A stretch of 64,000 nt of DNA from Epiperipatus broadwayi (lineage: Eukaryota > Onychophora > Udeonychophora > Euonychophora > Peripatidae). The notes beneath the pieces were generated by a model. It searched no databases and had not been told where the DNA came from. It worked only from the letters and a program-made list of their open reading frames with translations. Positions 23,501-37,649 of the stretch are shown here, piece after piece. The stretch is from assembly GCA_028023455.1 (NCBI GenBank), contig JAQFVV010000018.1, positions 9,508,771 to 9,572,770 on the forward strand. The letters run 5' to 3'. The stretch's first letter is position 1. Every line of letters begins with the position of its first letter. Position numbers and translations under genes: made by a program.

Positions 23501-26500
23501 AAACTATTATACCTATATTTGAAAAACCAAATTCTTTCACTAGGCCAGAATATTTTTGTAATCCAAAGTAATTTTCATCAAATACTATTTTACTATAAAA
23601 ATATCAATCTTGTTTAAATTTAAAAAAATATCACTTACTAAAACCAAATTGAGATTTTACATACTGGAATCTTCAATATTCCTAAAGAAAAACTCAACCA
23701 GCATTCAAATTCTCCATGACTCTTCTCTTCCAAAAAACTTGCAACACTACTTGTGACCAGAATGTACACAACATATAAACATTCAGAATAAAAAAATCAC
23801 AAAGTAATAAAAATTTTAACATCTATTTTAAGCATATTATATTTTCTCTAACTACACTCAAGTGATCAGCTTTTTATCAAGACGATGTAAAAAAAAAAGA
23901 TAGAAAGCTAAAAGATGAGCTTTATTAAGATCTATCTTAAAACCAAGATAAATCATTAGCTATAATGGCTATCCTTAAATCATGTCTTGAAGAATCTATC
24001 TCATGCAAAATTTACATATTTCAAAAATTAAACTAACTTTATTATTCCCATTATATCCTGCTTTACCATCATTATCAATACTGTTATTTCAACAAGTCTA
24101 TTATTTTAATAAGTAATATCCAATTAGATTCAGTGATACAAACATTTTTAAACAATCTTTTAGAGTTTACACATTTAGAGGATGTAAGTATCCTTAATTA
24201 GGTTTCTAAAATATACAATCATTTGCTATATGAAACTCTATCTCAAATCTAGTTCCAAACTAATTCATTATAGAATAGACTACCTTTAATATTTCAACTA
24301 ATGTTCCCTGCCTATTATAGTTTTGTCCTCATCAAATGTAAAAAAGAAAAAAATACTAAGTGTAATTAAAAGATAAAATGCAGTTGCAAAAATACATGAA
24401 CTTAATGTCACAGTATAAAGATGATCAATAACATGAAAGAATCATGATGATTGGGCAATATACCAATTTAAGTGAGGTAAGATATAAAAATAAAAAACAA
24501 CAACTAATGAGAGACAGAGCACTGAGAATAAACAATAAAGAATGTTCACATTGGAAGCAATAGACACTTTGGAAAAACCAATCTCTTATTCTGACTCTAG
24601 TCAGGTTCTGTTTATTGTTATTCACAATTAATCATCACTTATGAATGTCATTCCACTATCTTTCACTAGTGATTAGTAGCCAGAATTTAGCACCCAAAAA
24701 CTAATTTCATAAACTCATTATTAGCAGAACTAACATTAGCTTAACTGTAATATACACAAAGACTAAAGTTAATTAGCAGGTGTAAAATTAAAGTGAGACA
24801 ATTATTTGACCTATAAAGTTCTTCTAATAATCCTAAGTATAATTGTTCAATTAGCATTGCCTTTGCATAATAATGTTATATCAGATAAACATTTGACTTT
24901 TATAAAAGATGAAATTAATGAAAGCACACTGAAAGCAAATAAATTAACATTTAAAATATATATTCCACAACAAAGCAATTTAATAATACATACAGTCCTT
25001 TCCTGTGACAATTTATTAAACTAGCACTTTGCAGAATAAATTACCAAAAGAACTCAATTCAAAAGATCATGACAAGCATCTGAAAGCTCTACTAAATAAA
25101 TTGCAATTAAAATTTTATTTTAAATTTGTCTAGCACCTATTTCTATTTATTTCACTTTAAAGGAAGATGCTCAGAGAATTAAAATGATTTACAATCAACA
25201 AAAAATAAATTCACATGCAATGCATGATTTCATTATTTGAAAATTAATCATTTCAAATAAAATAATAATTGAAAGCAAAATAATAATAACATTTAGAGTA
25301 AACCACCAAAGACATGATTTCAAACAAGTAATTCACTGCTAACACTATCTAAATATCAATTATATAACTATTTGTTTAAAAGATGAGATTTCTTAGTTAA
25401 ATTATGATTTTTTAATTCTCAAGTTATTATTCTGAAGCACTACAGAACTAAAAATGCAGACTACTTATTGTGCTTTTATATTCAAAAACTAAAAAAAAAA
25501 TCTTCAAAATCTATGCAATAATCAATAAGATTTTGACCAGCATATTTTTGTCACAGATATCTGGTAGACATATATAACTTTGAGCTGAACCATGTGGTCT
25601 AAATGTTTTCATATAATACTTATATTTCAAAACAGAATAAACATACCAAAAATCTAACCAATAACAAATCTGTGAGAATTAAACAATCTTTATTATCTCA
25701 GAGTTTATATGATAAATCTACTAAGGACTTGTACAACTCATATATACGGCACTAATAATGAATCTTCTCTTAATCAACAGTCAACTAGTTGAAATAAAAG
25801 AACAAATGCCTATCTCCTAAAGGAAATCTCATCACTATCAGATCAGATGAGAATGCAACTAGCCTTTCTGAAGCAAGAAAAATAAATTAATTTTAATGAA
25901 TGAATCATAGAACTCTCTAGACTTCATCTCTTTGTGAATTTGTAATGAAGTTTGAATCCATCTTGTTATAACAATATAAACAAAAAAAAATTTTCAAGTA
26001 AGACTAGTCAGTCCTTAAATTGATTTCAAATTGACATTAAATTTATATTTAAATGCTGAAAACATTTTAGATTTTGAATCAAGCAATGTTCTTGATGACT
26101 AATATTTTATTAAATAAGTTTGAATATGTGTGCATTTTAATAATGTAAATATTGCAATAAAATTTACTGAAATCTGAAATTAAATTATATTAAGGGAATG
26201 GCAAGCAAAAGGAAACCACTACTGGTTGCAATCAAATGCTATCTCAATTTGCCTCTGGACAGAGAAAAACTTGTGACTGTGTATATGAATAAAAGTACTT
26301 ATAAATATAGAATAATTAATGGATGCATTATAAAAATAACTAAAGAGAAATCAAAATTGTCTGTATCTCCCTCATTTAGCAACTGTTATACAAGGCTGGG
26401 ACAACTATTAAAATCTTATAAAATGTTGTAGCACTGTAATGAATATATTTATCATAATCAATGCATTGCTACAGAATATATGTAATCAAGCACATTTATT

Positions 26501-29500
26501 TTTTTCTATAAACTCTTCCCTTAACTCAAATTCCATTATCTCGTATCTCTCCAACAATGTATAACAATCCCAGACTACGGTCTCTTTTATACTATGCATG
26601 GATAATGTGTATATTTTGTGAAAATTTTTGCTTATCAGGTAAGCTAGAACTAACTTCAAAAAATTGGATCTCCACATGATATTTATATTATTGTATATAT
26701 GATCTTTTGGTTGTAGAGCTTGAATTTATTCTGAAATTAAACAGATTATTTTTTAATATCAACTATAAACATGTGTGGAGATCAAAGTACTGAAAGCCTC
26801 TAGATCATCTGTAAAAAAGAATTATTTGCAAAATACATGTACAGTAAGAAAGAAATAATCTGAACTTTTATAAATTAGTGGATACTTGTAATAAAATGAG
26901 TTTTGAATTTAAAAAATAACATATAAATAAACTGGCATTTGTTTGACTATATATATTCTATATAGCACTGCATTAATTATTATACATATTCATTGCAGTG
27001 CTATAATTATATTGTTCCAAAAGTCTTATAAGGATAATAGTAATTGACAAGGATGTAGGCATTGCTTGGTCCTTTCTATACCAGAACTGTTCATTAGATA
27101 TAAAATCCTCACTATTTACCATTACATATATATAACTTGGCCTAATCTCCTTGAACAATTAATTTGATGGTATAGAAAAGATTATTTCAATTCTCAATTG
27201 AGAAAATGAAAAAAAAAAATCTTTACTGTCAGCAATTGAATGGAACTATTATACTTTAGTTGTCACTTAAGCATTATTCTTCTCTTTATTCCACAATAAT
27301 TAGTAATGCTATGCAAATATGCTTATACACACCTTCTCATTTCATATGAATAACTATGAATTAATTGAAAATTAATGCAGTAATAGAGCTGGATTTCAAT
27401 AATTTACATACTTCTTATGAGTATGATATTATTGAAGACTTTCAAATGTAAAGTCTTTTGAAAAAAAAGTAGAAAAATATGCATTAACATATTTGAAACT
27501 TCAAATAAATACTATTATGAGAAAAACAGTGTTGCTGTTAAATTTATTGGAAGACTTTATTCATTCAATTCATTCTTATATTAATTTTTGAAAAGCACAT
27601 CTCATTTATAAATATATCCACGTTTAGCTATCATATTAGTGCTAAGAGGATTGGAGATTCCAGAAAATTAGTAAAAATAAAGATGATATTGTATTAATCA
27701 AATTCCAGTTAATGAAGATTTTTGTTTTTTCTTTCTTTACTCTCTAGCTTAGAATAGCTAAATGGTGTCATGCATGAATTAATGCTATAGTAGTGCTATG
27801 AACTTTGAACTTCATCATCCATGAATTGCAGCTTCAACTCGGTCACTTCCATTGTTCAAACTTCTTACTAACAAAGTAATAAACTCAATTTTTTTTTTTT
27901 TTTAATAGCTAGATATTACCTTACCAATTAATAAATTAGCTGGTAAGCTGAATAGATCAAGGTCAAAAAAAAAAAATTCTAAGTCTGCTTGAAAGCATTA
28001 GTTACTTGCAAAAATTTCCAAATTCTTCCCAAATTCAAATCTCAAATTGTGAACATGGCAAACACTTATAATCACTTTAAAAGTAGAAATGACTTCATTT
28101 TACATGTAGAGATTAATAATATATATATACACACACATATATAAAATAATTTTTATTTTTAAACTAATGATAAATGCTTGCTACTAATGAAATTTATACT
28201 ACTAGAAAAAAGATTATCTGGTATTCATTTCTGTCTCCATGTATAAATACTACTTTTATTTATTAATATAAGTAGTAAATGATTAGCAGACGCCACGTTC
28301 CTTATTTGACATGTGTCTTAACCATATGGTGCAGCCATACATAATTCTTCAAGGAAAAAAAAACTACATATCTGGAATGTTTTGAAAATGAATTAATATG
28401 GTTCTTGGTAAAGAATAGGGGAGGGAAGACTAATTTCATACCAAAGCTTTTTAATTAAATTAGAATTTATTACAGTCATTAAAATATCCTAGCATCAACA
28501 AATAATAGAATAATCAAAAATAAATAAAATAATTTTAAAACTGAAACACTTATTACTAGAAATATTTGTAATAAAAGTCATATAAAAAATATTAATTAAT
28601 AATAGACAGGAGATAAAAATCAAAATTATATGCAATAATAAATGATATAGCTCTAAATATTAAGATATGATAATTGTATTTAGAAATAACAATAAATGAC
28701 ATACTAACATCAATGATCAAGATTATATCTATAACCTGATCCAAAAGTTTAACATATATACAATAGTAAGTTACAAACAATTTTTCTAGCTGTAATTTTG
28801 CAGTGATGATAATAAAAAAATATCATTGACTTTTCTATAATATTTTATTCCCTTAATTATACACAAATAAAAATACCATGAAAACTGATATTTTGTTGTT
28901 GTTAATTTTATAAAAAATGACTTCTGTTGACTTCATATACAAAGAAAACTTTTACTTGTAGCTTGGTTGCCAAAATTTTTGCAAATATATTGTCATGGTT
29001 TCAATTGTTTCATTCATCTAGCTCATATATCTCATGGTTTCAATTGTTCTATTCAATTATCTCATGTATGGGTAGCCTTTCCTCCAATCAACATTTTCAT
29101 CAATGAACCATAAGATCTTATAGTGTATCCAAATGTGATAATTTCTGCTTTCCAGTACCATTGAGTTATATATATAATCATTGTTTCTTTTTGCTGTCTA
29201 AAAAATTATAAACAATTTTATTCCCCATACATATCAAAAGTATCCATGGAATAAATGAAAGAATAACAATATATCATCACTGAAAAATGTATGAGTGGAT
29301 AATTTTCGCCTTGACATTGTTGAGACATCTCTTTTTTAATATTGTAATTGCCTATTTTTTAACTTAGCTTGAGTAGTGTTCAAATTCATTGCATTTTTTG
29401 ATTAAGATCAAAGATCAAATTTAACAAGTTTATTTTTTAAAAAAAGTTTGAATTTAATCCAAATTGTTCTCCTTTTTTACATGATTGGAGGGCATTGCAA

Positions 29501-30089
29501 AAGATAAAAAATAAAAAACAAGTTGATAGATGACATTATCACGATCTTGTTAATACATATCTCGACAAATATTATAATATATTCATCCTTTATTTATCAC
29601 AATACAGTATATTCATCCATTATTTCCAACAATCATTTCAATAATAAACTAATAATGTAAAATCCTTTTTTAAAAAGATTTTAAAAAAAAACTGATAGTA
29701 ATTTTATAAATATATTACACTGTTTTCAAATCATTTAAAAAGATATAGAAAACCCTATTTTTAAATGCTTTGATTAAAGTTGGAAAATCTGTTTGTTGGA
29801 TAGTATGCTAGTTTGTAAACTTTTGATTTTTTTAAAGTTATAATGAAATTTTAAATATGAGTTTTAAAACATTTAAATTCAATGAATTGCTTGAAATGTG
29901 GTATACAATTAATTAATACAGGCTAATCCATATGGAACACTAATCTTAGTTTTTTAAATATCGAACAGATGGCAGGAAAATATTGAATATTTTGATATTT
30001 CAAATTTAAACATTTTTCTTAGAACTTTCACTTGTTTTAAGTATACCTCACAAGAAGGTAGTTTAGAGATTTTTTTAAAGTAATAACAA
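20521..30089. other. Long AT-rich stretch with no recognised gene
   Basis: I found only short open frames of biased composition here, for example 20871-21089 (begins MTASSWLYLSVLS) and 24806-25024. None has a recognisable domain, conserved neighbour or unusual base composition. A tRNA-like fragment is listed separately at 21749. Near 28960-29070 the phrase 'CATGGTTTCAATTGTT' is repeated within about 45 bp. Poly-A/T tracts and short TA runs are common. Introns or intergenic DNA of a host gene cannot be excluded, but no exon was recognised. Confidence 0.55.
21749..21810 (+). repeat. Possible tRNA-derived SINE head fragment
   Basis: 'AGCTATGGTTCAGTGCTAAC' followed about 25 bp later by 'AAATTCAAACC' has the order and spacing of polymerase III A and B boxes. 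The A box is poor, so this is a weak call. Confidence 0.25.
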
Positions 30090-30560
30090 AGTTTGATTAT
30101 AATATAGTTTTGTTAAGCTTTTTTTAAAAAAAAAAATCCAAATTAAAAAAAAAAATCAAACAATTTTAAACAGAAAAGTTACGGATTTCTTACAAATTTA
30201 TAATCATATACACATACTAAATATGATAAATACATAAAGAATATATATATATTAACTTACTACAGAAATATCTAGGAATATATATACACTATATGTGTGA
30301 AATTAATTGCAAGTAAAATTATATGTATTAAGTAAAGGTCATTTACAAAATAGTTTTGCCAAGTTTTTTTAAAAAAAAAAAACATTTCTAATCAAAAGCA
30401 AAAATGTCAAACACTTTCCATTTAAAAGAATATTTCATATTTTTAATCGCTTACATAAATATATATTACTATATATACATACTAAATATGATACAATAGT
30501 AAGGGGTATACATTTTAACTTATAAGCAAAAATATCTAGTAATTTATATATATATATCAA
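30090..30560. repeat. Diverged direct duplication, two copies of about 240 bp
   Basis: The copies share the order: a T then A run preceded by 'TTTTG(T/C)(T/C)AAG', then 'ACATACTAAATATGATA', then 'AAATATCTAG(G/T)AAT' and a TA run. First copy about 30105-30300, second about 30345-30560. No coding capacity. Confidence 0.6.
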
Positions 30561-30639
30561 TAAGTGTCCAGTCAATTCAAATCACAATATAATTTTACAT
30601 TTTTATTTACTGTGCCATTTTTATTTACTATGCCAATAC

Positions 30640-30945
30640 TAAAAAGTTAAAAATAAAAATATATTTTTATATTAAATGCTTTCATTTACCATGTACTAAA
30701 AAAAAAAAAAAAATTGTTTCTTCAACTACAATTGGGATTTTTAGATTTAACTTGAAATAAAAGCATAGGGGATCCAGAAATTAATCAAATCAATCTCTAT
30801 TTTTTATAACAATGGATTGAATTAATTAATTTCTGGATTCCCCCCCCCCCAGTGCTTTTATTTCAAATTAAAATTTAAAATCCCAATTGTGGTTAAGAAA
30901 CTTTTTTTTAGTGCATGTTAAATAAAAGCATTTAATATAAAAAAA
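30640..30945. repeat. Foldback element, arms of about 145 bp
   Basis: 'TTAAATGCTTTCATTTA' near 30673 is mirrored by 'AAATAAAAGCATTTAATA' near 30919. 'CTACAATTGGGATTTTTAGA' near 30726 is mirrored by 'AAAATCCCAATTGTGG' near 30874. 'GGGGATCCAGAAATTAAT' near 30768 is mirrored by 'AATTAATTTCTGGATTCCCC' near 30825. The loop is about 25-30 bp near 30800. A C10 run lies inside the right arm. Confidence 0.8.
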
Positions 30946-31536
30946 AGTTTTTTTAGCTCTATTATTTATTGTACATACAATTCAGAGTTAGAAAAAAAAA
31001 TCATTAAATAGCAGCATACTAAATTTTATTAATTAAAAAAACAATTAACACTCATTGGTTTAAATTCTATTAAGAATTGTGATATTTCATAAAATATATA
31101 AACTATAAATATTTCAAAATATAACATACAGTAAATATAATCATTTAAAAATGATGGGCTCAATATTTCATAGCAATAAAATGTAGCTTTTTTATAGTGA
31201 TGCAAAACCCAACTTACTATATATTGGTGAAAAATCCACATACCAATTACAAGTCACCAATATAAATATTTAAATGTTCAATGATGTAATTAGACTCTAC
31301 TTGCATGCCAACTGACTGTGATTCAAATCCAGGTAAATATCAAAATAACTTTGAAATAGCTGAAGGATTTTCAAATAAGTGAAAGATCTTTTTCAGGTAC
31401 TTAGTTCAAGCCAGATTTTTAATAATTGGTCAATAAATGTGTAACTACTTATTCTTACTTAGAAGATAAAACAAAAAAAATTAAAAACATTATTATCAAC
31501 CAGTAGCTGACTAACTTGACTTCTAATTCACTGCTT

Positions 31537-31564
<28 letters not shown>
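31537..31564. repeat. (TG)14 microsatellite
   Basis: Uninterrupted TG run. About 200 bp upstream, 'TGTGATTCAAATCC' near 31316 matches a tRNA B box but has no convincing A box. Nothing else was recognised between 30946 and 32128. Confidence 0.95.
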
Positions 31565-31567
<3 letters not shown>

Positions 31568-32128
31568 AGATGCTTAAAAACGTTTTGTTGTGGAATAGTT
31601 TATTTCCAGATGCTTAACCTTTTATCTATATACATAATATTAAATTTAAAAAATAATAAAAATTAGGATATGGAAATATAAAATATTTAAAATAGAGATG
31701 AGAAGACAATAATAGTTTTTAATAATCATAGCTAATATTTTAACATTTATGTCTAATATTTATTTAAAAATATGTATATGCATACAGAAAATACACAAAT
31801 TATGTTTAAAATCAAATTACATCAAATTAGTTTGTTTTTTTTTTAATTAAAAAATGTTATTCAAAAATCTTTGTATTAAATTCTTTTTGGGGGCTGAAAT
31901 ATACCTATTTGACATTTCATGAAGAATTTTTTATCATTCTTCTAAGATTTAATATATTATCCATAAACAAATTTTAATTTTTAATTTGTTTACAGTTTAA
32001 ACTTCAGCTATATAATTTCATATACTTTTTCTTTTTAAATGTCTCCTGTTATTTACAAATGTAAATTACATTAATATTGAATTAATACCTGTACAGGCTT
32101 ACACACACCTGCACATATATAATGAAAT

Positions 32129-32495
32129 ATATAAAAGATTCAAACTTTCACACGACCCTCAGCTCTCCATGCTATCTCATATTGCTGACCCACCTGATCA
32201 TACATATTATGAAAAGATAAATAATCACCAATATACGTATTTCATGCTAAACCAGCAATCATCAGTTGGTCCAGATGAAGATTGGCTATCTTAATATAAA
32301 GCTGAGCACTGATTGTATATATGTGTGGAGATAGTAATATGGACCAACTGATGATTGCTGGTTTAGCATGAAATATGTATATTGGTGATTATTTATCTTT
32401 TCATCATGTGTATGATTAAGTGGTTCAGCAATATGAAATGGCATGGAGAGCTGAGGATTGTGTGAAAGTCTGAATTCGAATCCCTTATATATTAA
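32129..32495. repeat. Second, shorter foldback of the 4.7-kb family
   Basis: 'AGATTCAAACTTTCACAC' near 32136 pairs with 'GTGTGAAAGTCTGAATTCGA' near 32460. 'AACCAGCAATCATCAGTTGG' near 32251 pairs with 'CCAACTGATGATTGCTGGTT' near 32344. The spacer of about 70 bp ('AAGATTGGCTATCTTAATAT') is also found inside the arms of the 4729-5634 element, so both belong to one family. The right end 'GAATTCGAATCCC' resembles a polymerase III B box. Confidence 0.85.
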
Positions 32496-34078
32496 TATTG
32501 AATGTAATTTGATCTTTAAAAAAAATAGGATTAATAAGTAAGCATATATTACAAATAATAGAAATGTGTTTTGTCTGCTCCATCAATTAAAAAAGAATCA
32601 TCTTGGCATATGATGCCGATCCTCATTATCATTAGACATAGACAGCACAAGATTGATACTATATGTAGATAAAAATAATATTGCTTATTGCAAACAAAAA
32701 CTTCTACAGCAATTTTCTACAGAGACTTAGTGAAAAAGACATTATTCCTCAGTCTAGCCAATTGCTGGGTGAAGACCATTTTTATGTTTTTCTTCCTTAT
32801 TTTACTACCTATCTAAAATTAAGTAGTTGCTAATTACCAACCAATCAATAATTAAATAGTTTAATAAAGATTCTCAAACACCTAATAAAATATCAAGGTC
32901 GATGTAGATTGAATCATGAATCAATTATAGCAGGCAAATGTGATCCCCTCTACTCCTACGAAAGCTTTTGGTTGGTATACATCAAACAGAACATTGGTAT
33001 ACTCTTTCTTAGATTATTTTTTATGCAATGTTTAGTAATGATAATAATATGCCTTGTAATACCTGGTCTTATTTGAGTACTGCCATTTGAGACTAAGCAT
33101 CCAGAAGAAAGCATACAGGCATTAATTGTGTTAATATTTAGTATCTAACATTATAAAAGAAATGTCATTGTTGTATTAGCAGAAGTAACTTTTAACACAA
33201 ATTTTTCAAATAATAGATATATTTTCATATAAAACAATAAACCTAAACAAAATATTTAATTTTTACTATGTTTTTATTAAAAATATTTTATCTATTTCAA
33301 ATCAAAATCTTCAGTTTATAAATACATGTGCATGCAAACATTAAGAACTGGATAGGTGAATAATATTAAATACATATAAGCATCAACATACATATACAAG
33401 TATAATGACTAAGTCTCTCACTTCATGTTAAACGTTATAAAATGAAAATAATTATTTTTAATAAACTAGTTTAAAAAATGAAAATTACTGTATCCAGTTT
33501 TCAAAATACAGAAAAAAAAAAATATTAGTCAGAACTTTAAGATAAAACAAGAATGGAACACTTTTCAAATAAAATTTTTCAGTAGAGCTCAATTACTATT
33601 AAGTAGGAAGAATTTTTTATTTTTTTAAAACTAATGTAAATAGAAGAAATCATTGTAAAATCACTGAAAGCAAAAATTAAATTTACAATGCTGTGAGGAT
33701 CTGAAAAATAGAATAAGACAGCAAATGTAACTTGATAAATTTGAGACCTAAGAGAACTCTCATATATATATATTCTACTACAATTGTCAAATATTATTAA
33801 AACATAAATTATGCTTGCCTTAAAATTATGTAAATTAGATTTACAATAAAAAAAAATTAACTTTTAACAAATTTATAATTCAAAAACTGCAGGGAAAAAA
33901 AGATAACAGATAAATTAGATAAATACAAAACAGAGTTGAACAAAATCTTATCACTATTGATTAATTTGTTTACAATACATCAGAAACAATAATAATATTT
34001 GTCAAATATTTGTGTACCAATAGAAAAATTTATATAAATTAAGTTGAGTGTTCATTTCCCATTCTTCAGACTAGTTTT
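32496..34078. other. No recognised feature
   Basis: AT-rich with short random frames. The block 32880-33010 is a little richer in GC but shows no domain in any frame. Confidence 0.55.
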
Positions 34079-34086
34079 GTTTATAC

Positions 34087-34877
34087 TAGGGGTGGGCAAA
34101 TGTGGAAGCATGTAAAACCATTCAAAGCAAAACTAGGTCTATTTGCAAGGCAGGTGAGGCCAATTTTTGTCATTTCCCTTTATTATGAAAACAGTAAGTG
34201 TCTGAAAGTGTTTCTGCTAAGATTAGGGATTATCTGCAGAGTTTGGAGAATGAGGTCACAAGAAGATTTCAAGACTTTAGGAAAAATGAGCCTAAATTCA
34301 ATTTGCTCTCTTATCCCATCACTGCTGATATTAACCCAGCATTTGAAGAACTGCAGCTTGAGCTTATTGACATGCTGTCAGATCATGCTGTGAAAAAAAT
34401 GTTTAATGTTTGACATTAGTTGACTTTTACAAATCTTTGTCTGCTGAAAAATTTCCATGTATGAAGAAATTTCCTGGGAAAATGTTCTCTATATTTGGGT
34501 CTTCATATATTTGTGAGCAAAGGTTTTGTTGCTTGAAGATCAATAAGAATAAATATAGATGCTCTTGGCAAGAAATATCACTCCTAATTTCAAAAAAATT
34601 GTAGAAAAGTGTGAAAGGGTACATTTGTCTCATTAAACTGATTCTAAAATTAAATGTGCTTGCAGCTACAGATGATATGAAATTAGCACAATAAATAAAT
34701 TGAATAAAATTGCCACTATTTTATTTAATTTATATTTATTGATTTTTATGGTACAATTTATATCTTTTCTGAAATGCAAAGTTAACTAATAAATGCAATC
34801 ATTTTAAAAGTTGCGGCCCTCCACTAACCTCCACTTCCACAAAGTGGCTCCCGAGCCAAAACAATTGCCCACCCCTG
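34087..34877 (+). mobile_element. hAT transposon remnant with perfect 8-bp target duplication
   Basis: The ends are inverted: TAGGGGTGGGCAA on the left and TTGCCCACCCCTG on the right. They are flanked by the identical 8-mer GTTTATAC (34079-34086 and 34878-34885), the duplication length typical of hAT elements. At 791 bp it is far too short for a full transposase. The interior keeps a piece of one (separate entry). The right end is richer in GC than its surroundings ('GCGGCCCTCCACTAACCTCC'). Confidence 0.92.
34198..34604 (+). pseudogene. hAT transposase C-terminal remnant (GTF2IRD2/ZBED-like)
   Basis: The frame 34198-34413 contains 'NEVTRRFQDFRKNEPKFNLL' and 'NPAFEELQLELIDMLSDH'. After a frameshift near 34410 it continues in the frame 34410-34604 with 'TLVDFYKSLSAEKFPCMKKF', 'SIFGSSYICEQRFCCLKINK'. 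This order, an RFxDF block, an 'LQLELIDLQ'-like block, 'FY.SL..EKFP' and 'FGSTYxCEQxFS.MK', is the C-terminal dimerisation region of the hAT transposases related to GTF2IRD2, ZBED5 and SCAND3 proteins. The DDE catalytic part and BED finger are absent. The frameshift and deletion show that it is inactive. Confidence 0.8.
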
Positions 34878-35562
34878 GTTTATACAGATATGTTTTGTCT
34901 TATAAAAAGTTACACTCTACAAACATAGTTGTAAATCATTTAGTTCATAAATCTGATATAGCATGTAGTGATGATACTGAGATTTCTTAGCATGAAACAA
35001 AATAAATAGTCAAACAATCATAAAATGTATTTTATTTTCCACTAATGAGACTGCAATCACTAATAAATAACATAATTATTTTATGCTTATTGCATGACTT
35101 GGAGTGAAAAAATAAAGCTGCAACTATCATTTGTTGCATCTTGAAAAGTTTCTGAAAACTTTTGAGATCTTTGATGAAGGATTGAAAGTATATTCATATT
35201 TATAATGATAATAGTAGTAAGATGATCTTTGAAGAAACAATGTTTTTTAAATGTTATACACTTTTTAATCATGATAATTTTAATTTCAACATGGTTATTT
35301 ATTAAGTAGTGCCAGAGGCAGGTGACTATCTTGATTCACATAGTTTTTCCATTGGAAAAAGAGATAGGATGAAAAATAAAATCTGGAGAATTAAATACAT
35401 AAAAGATTATATTAATTATGCAATAAGATATAACTTTTTTAACAAATTGCACAAATAGCTATGCAAACACATTAAATAGCCCATACACTATTAGAACATA
35501 AACCATGTAATATTAATAATAAGGAACCTTGTCCAACCTAATCTCAAACTAATACATATGAC

Positions 35563-36343
35563 CCTGGATCAATAATTCTTAAAAGGTATTCCTTAGAACA
35601 CTAGAATTCTGTGAACTTGTTACAAATATTTCATAAAATTATGATTATTGGACAAATAAAATCATTGCAAAGTGATGTTTTAACTGGGGAAACAATAATA
35701 TTGTAGCATATATAAATTATAATGCAAACACATTATCATTTGCATTTTCAACTGAACTACTTAAGTCTATGGCAAAGTCTTAATAACATTTGATAGTTTA
35801 GTTTTGCAATTCCATATATATATGTATTTATTTTGAGTGTTATATAATATTTTTAATGAAGATCTCTCATGTCTTAAATCAGATATTTATTTTTTTCATT
35901 AACAAATAATTGTTTTCTACTTTTATTAAACATTTTTATTATCAACCAAAATTTATTATAGTAGAAATAATTATAGATATCATAAAAGTGCAAATGAAAG
36001 CATATTTTTGAACAAAGTATTTAAATCTCATACTGCAAAAAAATTTCTACAGGTAACAAATGCAAATGTTGCATCAAAATTAATTTAAAATACTATTTTT
36101 AATAAATAAATAAAAAGTTTTTAGTTACACTTTTTACAAATATAATAATTTTTTTTCCATTTTTTTTTTTCTGTTATGTAATCTATAATCTATATTTTCA
36201 ATAAAAGGTATATTTATCCATATTTTTATTATTAATTATATAACTTAATTACCTTGAATGTATGTTATTATTGATTTTGATCTAAAAAAAAAATTATAAT
36301 CAAAAGTATTTCATGATTTCAAAAATGGTTCACAACTACTGGA
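35563..36343. mobile_element. Possible old hAT-type MITE
   Basis: The left side 'CAATAATTCTTAAAAGGTAT' followed by TCCTTAGAACACTAG, and the right side 'TGGTTCACAACTACTG', which in reverse complement is CAGTAGTTGTGAACCA, resemble the CAGTGGTTCTCAA-type ends of hAT MITEs. The interior is AT-rich and non-coding. I see no convincing 8-bp duplication, so boundaries are approximate. Nothing was recognised on either side (34886-35562 and 36344-37640). Confidence 0.35.
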
Positions 36344-37649
36344 CTACATAAGAAGTGATTTAGAATTTCATTATCTATAACTAATAAAAAATGCAGAAAT
36401 AAAAATAATTGCTTTAATAATTAAAAACATTTAAGCAAAAAGTTTTTTCAAGAATACAAAAGTCCTCACTCTTCTTATTTTGAATAATCATAGAATATTA
36501 TCAAAAGTTTCAGTACTTTATAGAGTGAATTCATTACAGGCTACTAATTTAGAAATAAAATCTTTTCACACTACACAAGTTTAAAAAATAATAATAAATA
36601 AATTCATACGAGATTTAAAATACAATGATCATTTTGAATATTATAGTATTAAGCATTTTCTATGCAATACTAAATTTTTTTTTTAAAAAAGCTATGTTTT
36701 TAATTCATATGTAAAATGACAATTTGTCAAAAATAAATAAGTGTAGATATATTCTATCACTTGAAAATACAATAGAATACACAAGCACACCATTAAATAA
36801 AATAAAAAATCTATATCATCTAAAAGCAAAAGACTACATTTGAAATTGGAAAATAAAAAATATGATGCAGAGGTTATATTCTAATCAACTTATATCCATT
36901 TGATATATGGTTATTTGAAATTACGACATAGGTACCTTAAGATTTCGATACAGGATATGATAGTTGTAATTATATTCATTCTTGAGATCACACAATGATT
37001 AAAAAAAATAGAAGCTATTTTTAATTTATATATGTGAAAATCCTGAAATTAATAGTAATAAAGAAAAGATATTCTTCATTTTGCTAAAGCAATTTAAAAG
37101 TGCTTTTAAATTTGACTATAAATTATTAACTAATGACATTGCATTTATTCATTTACATCTTATTTTTATTATTATTTTTAAATTTCTATATTACAGAATA
37201 ATAAAATATTAATATCCACACATTGCAAAAGTGTATTGTCATATTAATTTTATAATATTAATATTATTCATAAGAGAATTTGACTCCAGGATCATGAAAT
37301 CAATCTTCAAAAACTAATCAAATAATCTTTGAATAGTATGAATGTAAATCAGCAGCAAATATTTAGATAAGGCAAAATTTATAGTACTATTTATTTTCTT
37401 TTTAAAAAACATTAATATTTACAAAATTACTTCTTTTAGATAAAAGAAATTCAAAATCATTTATAGTAAATGAGATAATGCTTAACAAATTCGAATGTTA
37501 CAATTCTTAACACTTATTAAAAACTGTAATTAACCACATCAGATGTTAACTATTATTAATTTATATAAAGTGTATATTCATAATCGTAAAACACTAATCT
37601 TTTATTTCTGTTTAATTCTAATTTCTCTACTATTTCCTGATTCAAATAC

